Positions 8,218 through 16,498 are shown, counted from the stretch's first letter. The stretch is 18,307 nucleotides of DNA from an uncultured Prevotellaceae bacterium (GCA_946407325.1 CAMJNN010000018.1:1-18307); one strand, 5' to 3'. Notes: a model not told the origin generated them from the letters alone. Numbers and translations are program-made.

Positions 8218-8250
8218 TTCGGAGTGCCTTTGGAGTGGGTTCGGAGTGCC
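8218..8250 (+). repeat. Three 11-bp tandem units
   Basis: TTCGGAGTGCC (8218-8228), TTTGGAGTGGG (8229-8239) and TTCGGAGTGCC (8240-8250) are contiguous. The first and third are identical. They lie in the lemA upstream region, followed by a T-rich stretch (8251-8290). They may be binding sites for a regulator, or a chance duplication. Confidence 0.75.
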
Positions 8251-8270
8251 TTCTTGTTTTTTCTTCGGTT

Positions 8271-8306
8271 TTTGTATGGTTTTTTCTCGTAGATTGTTTA
8301 CCTTTA
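8271..8306 (+). promoter_or_regulatory. Weak candidate promoter for lemA
   Basis: TTTG at 8271-8274 and TACCTTTA at 8299-8306 (seven of eight to TAnnTTTG). The spacer is 24 nt, longer than the 20 nt of the other promoters here, so the assignment is weak. It would give a leader of about 20 nt. Confidence 0.3.
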
Positions 8307-8334
8307 CGGCAAATAACTATTAAAGTATATAACT

Positions 8335-8910
8335 ATGATTGGATGGATTATTTTAGCCATTATTGTCCTGTTGGCAATCGGACTGTTGAATTGGTTCGTT
8401 AGTACCCAGCGCCAGCTGGTAAATCTGGATGAGTTGTGTAACAATGCACTGAGTCAGATTGAGGTGCAGCTCAACAGTCGTTGGGATGCTATCATGCAGT
8501 TGGCTCAACAGGCTGCCAACTACGCTCAGCACGAGAGTCAGACATTGATTGAGACCATTCGTGCTCGTCGTGGTTCTGAAATCAAGACCGCCGACGATGT
8601 GAATGACCAGAACACGGTGTTTGGATCAGTACTCGGACGCTTGATGGTGGTAGCTGAGCAGTACCCAGAACTGAAGGCTTCCAACCTGTATGCCGAGGTG
8701 ATGCAGGCAGTAAACAACTTCGAGAACAACGTACGTAACAGTCGTATGATCTACAACGACACAGCTACCAAGATGAACCGTTACGTGCGCCAGTGGCCGT
8801 CGAGCTTCATTGCCAACATGCTGCACTTTGATACTCGTAACTATCTGAAAATGGACAACGAGGACAAGCGCGACATCAGCAACATGCCGAATGTAGGAGC
8901 TCCAAAATGA
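8335..8910 (+). CDS. lemA: LemA family membrane protein
   Basis: A 191-residue protein with one N-terminal membrane helix (about 2-20), then a long helical region typical of LemA (ELCNNALSQIEVQLNSRWDAIMQLAQQ). The family hallmark near the C-terminus is also present: YNDTATKMNRYVRQWPSSF. LemA proteins are widespread envelope proteins of unresolved function. The stop codon overlaps the start of the next gene (ATGA at 8907-8910), so the two are translationally coupled. LemA next to a DUF2207 protein is a frequent pairing, suggesting they work together. Confidence 0.93.
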   Translation: MIGWIILAIIVLLAIGLLNWFVSTQRQLVNLDELCNNALSQIEVQLNSRWDAIMQLAQQAANYAQHESQTLIETIRARRGSEIKTADDVNDQNTVFGSVLGRLMVVAEQYPELKASNLYAEVMQAVNNFENNVRNSRMIYNDTATKMNRYVRQWPSSFIANMLHFDTRNYLKMDNEDKRDISNMPNVGAPK

Positions 8911-10982
8911 AACGATGGCTGACATGGGTGGTTGTCTGCTTGATAACCACCACCACGTTTGCGCAACACACCCTTGACTATCTCTTCATGGATGTGGTGC
9001 TCGATACCAACGGCGATGCCTATGTGCAGGAGATGCGCTCTATGGACGTCGGCGGCTCTGGCACCGAGTGCTACATCACTTTTAATAACCTCCCTGACGG
9101 GATGGAGCTGAGAGACTTGAGCGTCAAGGATGGTGCTACGGTCTATGCGTTCGAACAGTATTGGGACACAGACCGCACACGCAGTCAGAAGGCCAACCGC
9201 TGTGGCTTCCACAAGACCGATGAGGGGATAGAAGTGTGCTGGGGCTTAGGCGATGTAGGTCGTCATAACTACATCGTGCGCTATGTCATCAGCAACCTGG
9301 TGCGCTCGTACGAAGAATCCGATGGTTTCAACCATTCGTTCTACGAGGCCAATTACCCAGCGGCAAGAACAGCCTATGTAAATATTCGTGCTTTGCACCG
9401 CGATGATGCATTATCATCTACTGCTGCCGATATCTGGGATTTGCCTTGTTTTCAGGCTACCACACCGTTGGAGTGGGTGGATATGAACCTGTCGGAACTG
9501 AATGTTGACAGTACCTTGACGGATGAGGCTCCTAAATTGTTGACAAAGAATGCTGGTAAGCTACAGCTGGATAGCTTGTATTATCCAGTAGCCAAGGCTT
9601 GGGCGTTTGGATACGACGGCTACCTGCTCTTCTCTCCCGATGGTGCCATCAGGGCTGAGAACGACTCAACGCGTATGAGTCAGGGCGAAAGCATCATCGT
9701 GATGGCTGAGTTTGAGAAAGGCATGTTCAAACCAGCTATGGAGGGCGATGTGGATAAGTTTGAGACCGTCAAGGAACGTGCTTTCTTTAACAGCGACTAT
9801 TCTCTGGAAGATGAGGGCGACGGCACTTGGCAACGCTCTTCGTTCTATGGTGGCGATGCTGATACACCCCTTTGGGTGAATTACTTAGCCATGACATTGG
9901 TAGTTTTGTTGTTGGCGGGTTTGGTCCTCTTGCCAATATGGGGCATCTGTTACGGCATCGTCCGTCTTATCTGGGGCAAGAAGATTGACCAGCGTAAGTG
10001 GAACAAGAAATTGTCGAGGCTGATAGGCGAGAAGATAGATACATTGCCTTACCACCGTGATCCTCCGATGAATGGCAGACTCACCTGCTCACAACGAATT
10101 TTATCCTCTATGAGGCCCAAGAATCCCCTGGGTATCAGTCAGCTGATAGAAGCTTTCATGTTGCGCATGCTCTATAAAGGCACTATCCAGTTGAGCACAG
10201 AGAGAGTTGCCAGGGATAAAGTGCGTGAGGTATTCCTTATCTCGGAGCCAGAGAAACCAAGAGATACCAACGAGTCGGATGATCACAAGGATATCATGCA
10301 CTTGTACAATCCCTACATGCAACAGTATATCCAGGAAAGAGAGACGAAACTGCAGACGCCCATCGATGATGCCCACCTGGAGTATCAGCTCAACCGACTG
10401 CTTTATCTGGCAGCAGGCAAGGACCACTTGTTGCAACCTGACGAGTTGAAGAAATTTATCGAGGACCATGCGCTCTCTATCCGTCCCTATGCCCGCTTGG
10501 TAGATTATATGGTGAATGCCACCGTGCCTTTGGATAACTTGCCCAAGGAAGGTTCTAAGGAGGTGTATGGCTTCTTTAAGTTCTTGAACGACTTTACGTT
10601 GGTCAACGAACGAGAGTTGTCGGAAGTGTCACTCTGGAAGGAATACCTGGTGTTTGCTTCCTTGTATGGCATGGCCAAAGAAGTACGCAAGGGTATGCAG
10701 AAAGTAGCTCCCGATGTGATGAAGTTGGACAAGATTACCAGTATGTTGCTCGCCACAGGAGCATCAGGCGTATTAATCGGTTCGCTGATCGATACGATGA
10801 ATAACAGTTACCGCTACGTGAAGAACTACCAAACAGCTGAGGAGATACGAGCTGCCAAAGTGGCTGCGGCTGAGGCAGCTGCCCGAGCTGCCCGTGAGCG
10901 CAGATACAGCGGTGGTGGCGGACACTCATCGCATCATGGCGGTGGCGGACACTCAGGCGGTGGCGGTAGCGGTGTGAGATAA
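8907..10982 (+). CDS. DUF2207 family predicted membrane protein
   Basis: A 691-residue protein with a signal peptide (1-19, ending TTFAQ). An extracytoplasmic beta-rich DUF2207 region follows to about residue 300. A strong membrane segment (about 325-357, LAMTLVVLLLAGLVLLPIWG) then leads to a large probably cytoplasmic region. A weaker hydrophobic stretch is at about 612-625. The tail is Ala/Arg-rich and then Gly/Ser/His-rich (GGGGHSSHHGGGGHSGGGG), as is common at the end of DUF2207 proteins. The His residues in the tail could bind metal, but this is speculation. The function is unknown; tight coupling to lemA implies a shared envelope role. Confidence 0.88.
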   Translation: MKRWLTWVVVCLITTTTFAQHTLDYLFMDVVLDTNGDAYVQEMRSMDVGGSGTECYITFNNLPDGMELRDLSVKDGATVYAFEQYWDTDRTRSQKANRCGFHKTDEGIEVCWGLGDVGRHNYIVRYVISNLVRSYEESDGFNHSFYEANYPAARTAYVNIRALHRDDALSSTAADIWDLPCFQATTPLEWVDMNLSELNVDSTLTDEAPKLLTKNAGKLQLDSLYYPVAKAWAFGYDGYLLFSPDGAIRAENDSTRMSQGESIIVMAEFEKGMFKPAMEGDVDKFETVKERAFFNSDYSLEDEGDGTWQRSSFYGGDADTPLWVNYLAMTLVVLLLAGLVLLPIWGICYGIVRLIWGKKIDQRKWNKKLSRLIGEKIDTLPYHRDPPMNGRLTCSQRILSSMRPKNPLGISQLIEAFMLRMLYKGTIQLSTERVARDKVREVFLISEPEKPRDTNESDDHKDIMHLYNPYMQQYIQERETKLQTPIDDAHLEYQLNRLLYLAAGKDHLLQPDELKKFIEDHALSIRPYARLVDYMVNATVPLDNLPKEGSKEVYGFFKFLNDFTLVNERELSEVSLWKEYLVFASLYGMAKEVRKGMQKVAPDVMKLDKITSMLLATGASGVLIGSLIDTMNNSYRYVKNYQTAEEIRAAKVAAAEAAARAARERRYSGGGGHSSHHGGGGHSGGGGSGVR

Positions 10983-10997
10983 TTTTTTGTATTTTTA

Positions 10998-11029
10998 TTT
11001 GTTTAATTCAACTTATTATCCTATCTTTA
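10998..11029 (+). promoter_or_regulatory. Candidate promoter for the GG-leader peptide gene
   Basis: TTTG at 10998-11001, a 20-nt spacer, then TATCTTTA at 11022-11029 (seven of eight to TAnnTTTG). The predicted leader of roughly 37 nt is very AT-rich and contains a perfect 16-bp palindrome, ATTATTAATTAATAAT (11047-11062), just before the gene. Confidence 0.6.
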
Positions 11030-11072
11030 CCGCTGGAAAAGTAATAATTATTAATTAATAATATTGAGTGAT

Positions 11073-11243
11073 ATGGAAAAGAATGTTTTAAGAGAAGAAC
11101 TCAAGGATGAGACTCTTGACGGTGTAGCTGGTGGTTACAAGAAATATACCGTAAAAGATTATATAAAAGGTCAGCAACAACTTTCTGACGCAGACAAACG
11201 TGCTCAGGAAATGAAGCAACAGGAAAAGAAGCGCGCATTCTAA
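11073..11243 (+). CDS. Small peptide with double-glycine leader
   Basis: A 56-codon gene with its own promoter upstream and a strong terminator 21 bp downstream, so it looks like a complete transcription unit. Residues 1-21 resemble a double-glycine (ComC/bacteriocin-type) leader: an acidic-amphipathic stretch REELKDETLDGVAGG with hydrophobic residues at L10, L15 and V18 and Gly20-Gly21 at the likely cut site. The 35-residue remainder (YKKYTVKDYIKG... EKKRAF) is strongly charged, rich in Lys and Gln, and has no Cys, Ser-rich or Gly-rich core. Such leaders are normally cut during export by a peptidase-containing ABC transporter. None is in this window, nor any modification enzyme or immunity gene. 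It could be a secreted signal or antimicrobial peptide, or a precursor processed by enzymes elsewhere; alternatively the GG motif is coincidental. I do not recognise a named family. Confidence 0.7.
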   Translation: MEKNVLREELKDETLDGVAGGYKKYTVKDYIKGQQQLSDADKRAQEMKQQEKKRAF

Positions 11244-11264
11244 GCTTTTTCTAAATACAAGATT

Positions 11265-11306
11265 AAAGAGGTAGCTCCGTTAGTGGGTGGCTACCTCTTT
11301 CTTTTT
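11265..11306 (+). terminator. Intrinsic terminator between convergent genes
   Basis: AAAGAGGTAGC (11265-11275) and GCTACCTCTTT (11290-11300) form a perfect 11-bp stem with a 14-nt loop, followed by CTTTTT (11301-11306). It ends the peptide gene's transcript. The loop and right arm lie inside the final codons of the opposite-strand nhaC gene (stop at 11280-11282). The stem also forms on the minus strand, with a poorer T-tract after it, so it may act for both genes. Confidence 0.85.
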
Positions 11307-12725
11307 AAAGATTTTATAGCCGATAGCGGCAACCATTATACTCATCAGCGGACTGATGAAATTGAAGAAGCAATAGGGCAGGTAGGTCAGTGTGGGTACG
11401 CCCAAAATGGTGGCTTGTGTCATACCGCAACTGCTCCAGGGGATAAGGGGAGAAGTAACGGTGGCACTGTCTTCTATGCTACGGCTCATCAGACGCTCTT
11501 CGTATCCACGACGGTGATAAACGCCTTTGAACATATTGGCGGTAAGGATGATGCTCAGGTATTGGTCGGCCACCATACAATCCATGAAGAAACCTGTGCT
11601 GACGGTACTTGCCACCAATGAGGTGCGGGTACGGGTGAAAGGCAGAATCAGTTGGGTGATACGCTGCAACATACCACTGCTGGTCATTACCCCACCGAAA
11701 CACATGGCACAAAGAATCAGGTAGATGGTATTCAGCATACCCGTCATGCCTCGCGTAGAAACCAAATCGCTTACCTGTGGATGTCCCATGTCAATGGCAG
11801 TAATGTCATACATGCCGCGCATCACGCCCACAAACTGACTATAGGCATTGATTTCTGTCGTCCCTGCCACCTCAGCCAAGATGTGAGGCTGAAAGATCAG
11901 GGCAAAGATGGCACCCAGCAACGAGCTGAGGAACAGCACAATCACGGCCGGCCATTTCTTGACAATCATCAGGATGGTGAGTATGGGAACCACCATCAAC
12001 CAAGGCGACAGGTTGAAATGCTCCTGCAGCAACTGCTGGTAGAGGTTGATCAAAGTAGCATCCGACACGCTATAGCTGAGTCCGATGATGGTAAAGATGG
12101 TCAGCGTGATGACCATCGTGGGCACCACCGTGTACATCATGTAGCGGATGTGACTGAACAGAGGCACGTCGCTCATGGTAGAAGCCAGTACGGTGGTATC
12201 GCTCAGCGGCGACATCTTATCGCCGAAATATGCACCAGAGATAATGGCACCCACAATGAGTCCGCTGTTGAAACCCTGTGCTTGTCCGATGCCCAACAAC
12301 GCAATGCCTATCGTAGCAATGGTGCTCCACGAACTGCCTGTCAGCACACTCACGATAGCGCAGATAAGACAGGTGGTGACCAGAAAGAACTTGGGATGAA
12401 TCAACATCAAGCCATAATGAATCAGGGTAGGTACCACACCACTGAGGATCCACACGCCAGAGATGGCGCCTATCATCAGCAGGATGATGATGGCGGTAGT
12501 AACACTGCCCACATTGCGCTTGATGCCCTCTTCCAGGTCTTTCCACGGAATACGGAAATACAGCATGGAGATGGCGCAGCAGATGCCTGCAGCAATGAGC
12601 AATGATACCTGACTGCCTCCGTTCAGCGAGTCAGCGCCAAATACCCTGATCACCGTCGCCAGCATGATAATCAGTATCACCACTGGCAACAACGATAGCA
12701 TTATGTCAACTGTTCTTCTTCTCAT
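11280..12725 (-). CDS. nhaC: NhaC family Na+/H+ antiporter
   Basis: A 481-residue polytopic inner-membrane protein with about twelve hydrophobic segments. NhaC-family motifs include TGSSWSTIATIGIALLGIG and GAYFGDKMSPLSDTTVLA, plus CMVADQYLSIIL and a C-terminal ATVTSPLIPWSSCG. These proteins exchange Na+ for H+; some relatives carry organic acids or amino acids, so the exact substrate is not certain. The start ATG at 12725 gives a normal N-terminus. The 143-bp gap upstream (12726-12868) shows no clear TAnnTTTG box; it has a small stem ATTGG (12768-12772) / CCAAT (12779-12783). It may be co-transcribed with the DUF4924 gene. Its 3' end overlaps the terminator of the convergent peptide gene. Confidence 0.93.
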   Translation of the reverse strand: MRRRTVDIMLSLLPVVILIIMLATVIRVFGADSLNGGSQVSLLIAAGICCAISMLYFRIPWKDLEEGIKRNVGSVTTAIIILLMIGAISGVWILSGVVPTLIHYGLMLIHPKFFLVTTCLICAIVSVLTGSSWSTIATIGIALLGIGQAQGFNSGLIVGAIISGAYFGDKMSPLSDTTVLASTMSDVPLFSHIRYMMYTVVPTMVITLTIFTIIGLSYSVSDATLINLYQQLLQEHFNLSPWLMVVPILTILMIVKKWPAVIVLFLSSLLGAIFALIFQPHILAEVAGTTEINAYSQFVGVMRGMYDITAIDMGHPQVSDLVSTRGMTGMLNTIYLILCAMCFGGVMTSSGMLQRITQLILPFTRTRTSLVASTVSTGFFMDCMVADQYLSIILTANMFKGVYHRRGYEERLMSRSIEDSATVTSPLIPWSSCGMTQATILGVPTLTYLPYCFFNFISPLMSIMVAAIGYKIFKKKEVATH

Positions 12726-12868
12726 ATTTATGTTTCGCCTTATGGATGTGCCGGCAGCTGACTATTCATTGGCTTCGCCCAATCTCGTCGCGACTCGGCC
12801 AAATATGCAAGCATAATGGCCCTCACTGCTCCAGAAAGTCGGCTACACACATCCATTTCGGCTGTTTT

Positions 12869-13411
12869 TCATTCGTCGATTTTGAGCTTGCCCTCTTTCT
12901 CATCAGCGTAATAAGCTGCCAGCATAGCAATAAAACGCTTGATGGTTTGCATGGCTTCCTGGGTGCCTTCGCTCACAGGCTGTTTTTTCAGTTTCAGCAT
13001 CAGTTCACCGTAGAGCGCCTGAAAACAGGTATCTATTTCAGGAGCTGCTTCTGCGCCAGCCTTGGCACGCAGCTCCACGATAAACGGCAGAGCGTTGTAG
13101 TAGGCAGCACTATAGTAAGGAAACTTGGGAGAAGCCAGCAGCACATTGTGCAACTCCGTCAGTTCCTGCAACACATTCTTGTTGATTTGCAAGTGTCCAT
13201 GTTCGGTCACAGCCTCACGATGCATCATATCGCACAGCTCCTGCATCCATTGTTCCTCCTCCTTGCGGTCGGCCTCAGGGAAGTTGGGCAGCAACTGACT
13301 CTTCACCACCTCCATATCGCAACGGCAGGCACGCAGCAAGTCCTCTATCTGCCACATATAAAGCAGATATTCCGCAATATTCTCCTTCCTCAATTTCGCT
13401 GCAGCTTTCAT
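12869..13411 (-). CDS. DUF4924 family protein
   Basis: A 180-residue, mostly helical, soluble protein without signal peptide. The N-terminus (KENIAEYLLYMWQIEDLLRAC) and the body, including LQELTELHNVLL and the later FIAMLAAYYADEKEGKL, match my recollection of DUF4924, a family found in Bacteroidota with no known function. The start is one base after the stop of the LysE-family gene (TAA, T, ATG), so the two are almost certainly translated from one mRNA. Confidence 0.8.
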   Translation of the reverse strand: MKAAAKLRKENIAEYLLYMWQIEDLLRACRCDMEVVKSQLLPNFPEADRKEEEQWMQELCDMMHREAVTEHGHLQINKNVLQELTELHNVLLASPKFPYYSAAYYNALPFIVELRAKAGAEAAPEIDTCFQALYGELMLKLKKQPVSEGTQEAMQTIKRFIAMLAAYYADEKEGKLKIDE

Positions 13412-13412
13412 A

Positions 13413-14066
13413 TTAATAGAGAGATTCTCCTAAGCAAGTAATTACCATGCCAACGATGGCCACCACCATCACAATCACACCAATGATACGGTTCAACATC
13501 CAGATGCCCCGCAGGTTAAATTGCGAACGCACCTTGCTCACCCCTGTGGTCAGCAAGAACCACCACAGCAGGGCGCCCCCCACAATAGACACATAACCAG
13601 TGACCGTCTCGCTCACCAGTTCGCCTTCGCCCACAAACGAGAAGCGGGCAAACAAACCGATAAACAACAATATAATGAGGGGATTACTCAACGTCACCAG
13701 AAAGGCAGTCAGGAAATTATGCATATAGCTTCCCTTTTTCCCGCTGGGCGCACGCAAAGCCTTTACAGGATTGCTTCTGAAAGTATAGATCCCAAAGAAA
13801 AGCAGGAGGATGCTGCCAAACAATTGCAGATAGAAGATGTTGTTGCTCACATAGTCGAACACAAAGCTCATGCCATAGCCCGTGATCAAGGCATAGAACA
13901 AATCACTCAGTGCTGCGCCACAACCCGTTACGAAACCATACCAGCGCCCTTTGTTAAGCGTACGTTGCAAGCATAACACCCCCACTGGCCCCATGGGAGC
14001 GGAGGCGATTATACCTATCATCATGCCCTTGAAAACAATGCTGACTATAGTCTCTATCTCAATCAT
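13413..14066 (-). CDS. LysE/RhtB family amino-acid exporter
   Basis: A 217-residue membrane protein with about six hydrophobic helices. LysE-family landmarks are KGMMIGIIASAPMGPVGVLC near the N-terminus, followed by QRTLNKGRWYGFVTGCGAALSDLFYA and then LTAFLVTLSNPLIILLFIGL. The family exports amino acids or related small molecules; the substrate is not predictable here. The reading frame is open up to 14147, but the ATG at 14066 is chosen because the upstream 27 codons are not family-like and cover the promoter. The promoter's -7 box ends only 5 nt before this ATG. It is the first gene of a unit with DUF4924. Confidence 0.9.
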   Translation of the reverse strand: MIEIETIVSIVFKGMMIGIIASAPMGPVGVLCLQRTLNKGRWYGFVTGCGAALSDLFYALITGYGMSFVFDYVSNNIFYLQLFGSILLLFFGIYTFRSNPVKALRAPSGKKGSYMHNFLTAFLVTLSNPLIILLFIGLFARFSFVGEGELVSETVTGYVSIVGGALLWWFLLTTGVSKVRSQFNLRGIWMLNRIIGVIVMVVAIVGMVITCLGESLY

Positions 14067-14071
14067 AGGTG

Positions 14072-14103
14072 CAAAAGTACGAATAAGTGAGTGAAAAGAC
14101 AAA
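14072..14103 (-). promoter_or_regulatory. Consensus promoter for the LysE-family gene
   Basis: On the minus strand, TTTG (14103-14100), exactly 20 nt, then TACTTTTG (14079-14072): a full match to TTTG-N20-TAnnTTTG. The ATG at 14066-14064 begins 5 nt after the -7 box, at about the expected transcription start, so the mRNA should have no or almost no leader. Confidence 0.75.
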
Positions 14104-14163
14104 TTTATTTGTTCTTTTCCGAGCGAGAGTACCTTCGGCGAAGCCAAAGATAGTGCATTTTTT

Positions 14164-16416
14164 TTAGAACTTTATCGATGCCCCCAATTCCATGGTAAAC
14201 GGACGGATATATCCTCCCGACATCAGGTGGTGATGCTGATACTTGCTCACGTCAGTAGCCAAGTCGGCAGCACCGATATTACCGCTGGCCCCCTTCTGGT
14301 TCAGGATATTCACCAGGTTCAGCGAGAACGACAGGTGGTTGTTCAGCGTATAGTCAATGCCTCCGAAAGTCTCCCAACGCCCTTTGAAGAACAAGGTGTT
14401 GGTCTTGTTGATATACTGCTTGCTCTGGTACCTGAAACTCAGCCAGAAGCGCCATTTGTCAATCTGATAGGAGGGATCCAGTTCCAGGATCATCTTCGAG
14501 ATGGCCGTCACGTTCTTGTTGGTAAAGTCGTATTGCTGTCCAGGACCGTCTTTGAACACCGGTTGGAAGTGGAAGTTCTTGTACAGCGGATTCTGCAAGG
14601 TCAGCAATCCGTGGAAGGAAAAGCCCTTGAAAGGAGTGATCACCGCATCGGTGGTCCATCCCACCGTAGCCACATCATACAGCACGGCAATGGTCACCGT
14701 CTCGCTCTGGTCGTTGGGGTTGGTAAACTGCGTACGACTCTTGTAGTTGGTTTGCGCAATGTGAAACAGCTGTGAGGTCAGCTCCAACCAGCTGTTGCTA
14801 TAATAAATACCGCCCTTGATGATATTGCTGATGACAGGCGACTCATTAGGTAGGTCGCAACCAGCATAGTCCTGCATGTTAGGACGTTGCTGCACAAACA
14901 CCGCCTCGGCCTGCACGCCCAAGCCACCCACGATGCGATACCTGCCGTTGAGGGTGAACGAAGGGTTGAGCCAGTTGCCCTTAAACGGATACAGCTGGCC
15001 CGTGGCAACCGTAAACCCAGGGCGACGCACATTGCTGGGGTCAAACACATTCCCATCCACATCGGTCGAGAAAGCCCCCTTGCCGTGCAACTTCTGCCAA
15101 TCGATGCGGAAGCCAGCCGAGAGCCACAGACGGTCGTTCACGGTCCAGTCGTCAGAGAAATACGCCGCCAAACGATTCTCGTGACCATAATAGAAATCGG
15201 CACCCGAGTTGTAGTTCGTCATCCGTTGTCCCTTCACCAGCAAGATACGAGGATTTTCCTTCACCTCGTGGGGCAGCAAACCTGTGGGATACGACATGCT
15301 CTGATAAGAGAACCACTCGTTCAGTCCTATGCGCCAGCTATGCTGATCACGCTTGCCCGCCTTGCCCGTCAGCTGGGCGCTGGTCATCCAGCTACGCTCC
15401 CTGCCATACGGTCTGCGCGCATGACGGTTCTGCACATAGCCCTCATAAGGCGTACCGTCTTCGTAGGTATATCCGTCGGCCTTTGTCACCTCAAAGATAC
15501 CAGCCAGGTTATAGGTAGCCGTGCGCTGTTGGGCATCCTTCAGCTTAGAGCCTACCGTCAGGGTGGTACCATTGTCCCAGGTATATTTGAAGTTAAAGAC
15601 CAGCTGGTGCGCATGGTCCCTGTTCGCCTTTTCAATATCCACATCATATTCCTTGTTATCTTCCAGTGAGAGATAGTGGAAAGCAGGGTAGTGGGGCAGA
15701 TACTGGTCACGCCCCAGGTTGAAGTCCTCGAAAGGTTCCACGCTACCATCCTCGCCATTGAAGTAGAACGGACCGTTGGCATCGGCGAACGTGGTGTTGG
15801 CAGAATACTGGTACAAAAGACTCACCTCACCCTTGTTGTCGTTCCACCGTTTGTTGATGCCTGCCTTGTACATCTCCATACGATCCTGCAAGCTCATCAC
15901 ATCCAGTTTGTTGCTCCCAGGATCAAAGCTCTGGTAAGTACTTAAGGTATATCCCCATCCTTTCACGATAGGACCAGACACATTGAAATCCACCAACTGT
16001 TTGCCATACTGATTCACCGCATACTTGCCCAATCCCTGGAATTTGTCGCCCGCATGCCGGTTCTCGCTCGACACGATGTTCTCCATCTTGCCAAACATCA
16101 GGGCACTCTCGCCCAGCGACATCAGTTTGTTGCTGCTATGACTCAACGAGCTTCGCCACGTGGTAGAAGGCATGATGGGCCAGTACAGCTCAGCCACAGG
16201 CAGTCCGTCCTCAAAGATGTCAGCCGCAAACTGCGCAGGCAAGCCGATGGAAATCTGACGCGGCTCACGGTCGTTCTTGGCATTCAGCATCACGTTGCGG
16301 TTCTTTTCCTCACGAGTGGAAGGTATGGAGTCTTTTTGCACCTCATCTTGTGCTGTGGCCAGTGTGGGAGCACAGGTCAGCAGTACGGCAGCTAATAGAA
16401 GTTGACTTATTTTCAT
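14164..16416 (-). CDS. TonB-dependent outer-membrane receptor
   Basis: A 750-residue outer-membrane protein with a signal peptide (1-22, ending ATA|QDE). A plug-like region follows (GLPAQFAADIFEDGLPVAELYWP), then a long beta-barrel with alternating aromatic strands and a terminal strand ending GASIKF, the usual C-terminal Phe. Such receptors import large or scarce ligands using TonB energy. The N-terminal carboxypeptidase-regulatory-like domain found in many Bacteroidota receptors is absent; there are only about 20 residues between the signal and the plug. I cannot identify a TonB box. No SusD partner is adjacent, so the ligand is unknown. A 97-bp gap with a separate promoter separates it from the LysE-family gene. 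Confidence 0.85.
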   Translation of the reverse strand: MKISQLLLAAVLLTCAPTLATAQDEVQKDSIPSTREEKNRNVMLNAKNDREPRQISIGLPAQFAADIFEDGLPVAELYWPIMPSTTWRSSLSHSSNKLMSLGESALMFGKMENIVSSENRHAGDKFQGLGKYAVNQYGKQLVDFNVSGPIVKGWGYTLSTYQSFDPGSNKLDVMSLQDRMEMYKAGINKRWNDNKGEVSLLYQYSANTTFADANGPFYFNGEDGSVEPFEDFNLGRDQYLPHYPAFHYLSLEDNKEYDVDIEKANRDHAHQLVFNFKYTWDNGTTLTVGSKLKDAQQRTATYNLAGIFEVTKADGYTYEDGTPYEGYVQNRHARRPYGRERSWMTSAQLTGKAGKRDQHSWRIGLNEWFSYQSMSYPTGLLPHEVKENPRILLVKGQRMTNYNSGADFYYGHENRLAAYFSDDWTVNDRLWLSAGFRIDWQKLHGKGAFSTDVDGNVFDPSNVRRPGFTVATGQLYPFKGNWLNPSFTLNGRYRIVGGLGVQAEAVFVQQRPNMQDYAGCDLPNESPVISNIIKGGIYYSNSWLELTSQLFHIAQTNYKSRTQFTNPNDQSETVTIAVLYDVATVGWTTDAVITPFKGFSFHGLLTLQNPLYKNFHFQPVFKDGPGQQYDFTNKNVTAISKMILELDPSYQIDKWRFWLSFRYQSKQYINKTNTLFFKGRWETFGGIDYTLNNHLSFSLNLVNILNQKGASGNIGAADLATDVSKYQHHHLMSGGYIRPFTMELGASIKF

Positions 16417-16440
16417 GGTTGGTTAGTTTGGTTCCAATCA

Positions 16441-16448
16441 CAAAGCTA
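16441..16448 (-). promoter_or_regulatory. Candidate -7 element for the TonB-dependent receptor
   Basis: On the minus strand it reads TAGCTTTG, a full match to TAnnTTTG, 24 nt before the receptor ATG. The base content about 20 nt further upstream does not give a clear TTTG. Confidence 0.5.
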
Positions 16449-16466
16449 CAAATAATTCTTTAAATA

Positions 16467-16498
16467 TGTGAAGGATAAAGGATAAATTAGTAACTTTG
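16467..16498 (+). promoter_or_regulatory. Candidate promoter for the DUF1080-PHP lipoprotein gene
   Basis: TGTG at 16467-16470 (three of four to TTTG), a 20-nt spacer, then TAACTTTG at 16491-16498. The spacer contains AAGGATA twice in a row (16471-16484). The predicted leader is about 32 nt and AT-rich. It diverges from the receptor's promoter. Confidence 0.6.

Noticed and set aside
8187..8402. A 71-codon ORF between the chrA pair and lemA
   Set aside because: It starts in the chrA relic, crosses the 11-bp repeats and runs out of frame into lemA; it has no family-like content of its own.
11652..12605. A long plus-strand open frame (317 codons) opposite nhaC
   Set aside because: It mirrors nhaC, its translation is His/Gln/Asp-rich low-complexity text without family motifs, and nhaC itself is a clear protein.
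12726..12868. A promoter or small gene in the gap before nhaC
   Set aside because: No TAnnTTTG box and no credible frame were found; only a short ATTGG/CCAAT stem is visible.
14067..14147. N-terminal extension of the LysE-family protein to an alternative start at 14147
   Set aside because: It would place a consensus promoter inside the coding region and add 27 residues not typical for the family.
14145..14152. A second minus-strand TAnnTTTG match (TATCTTTG) upstream of the LysE-family gene
   Set aside because: It has no -33 box at the right distance, and the match at 14072-14079 is complete.
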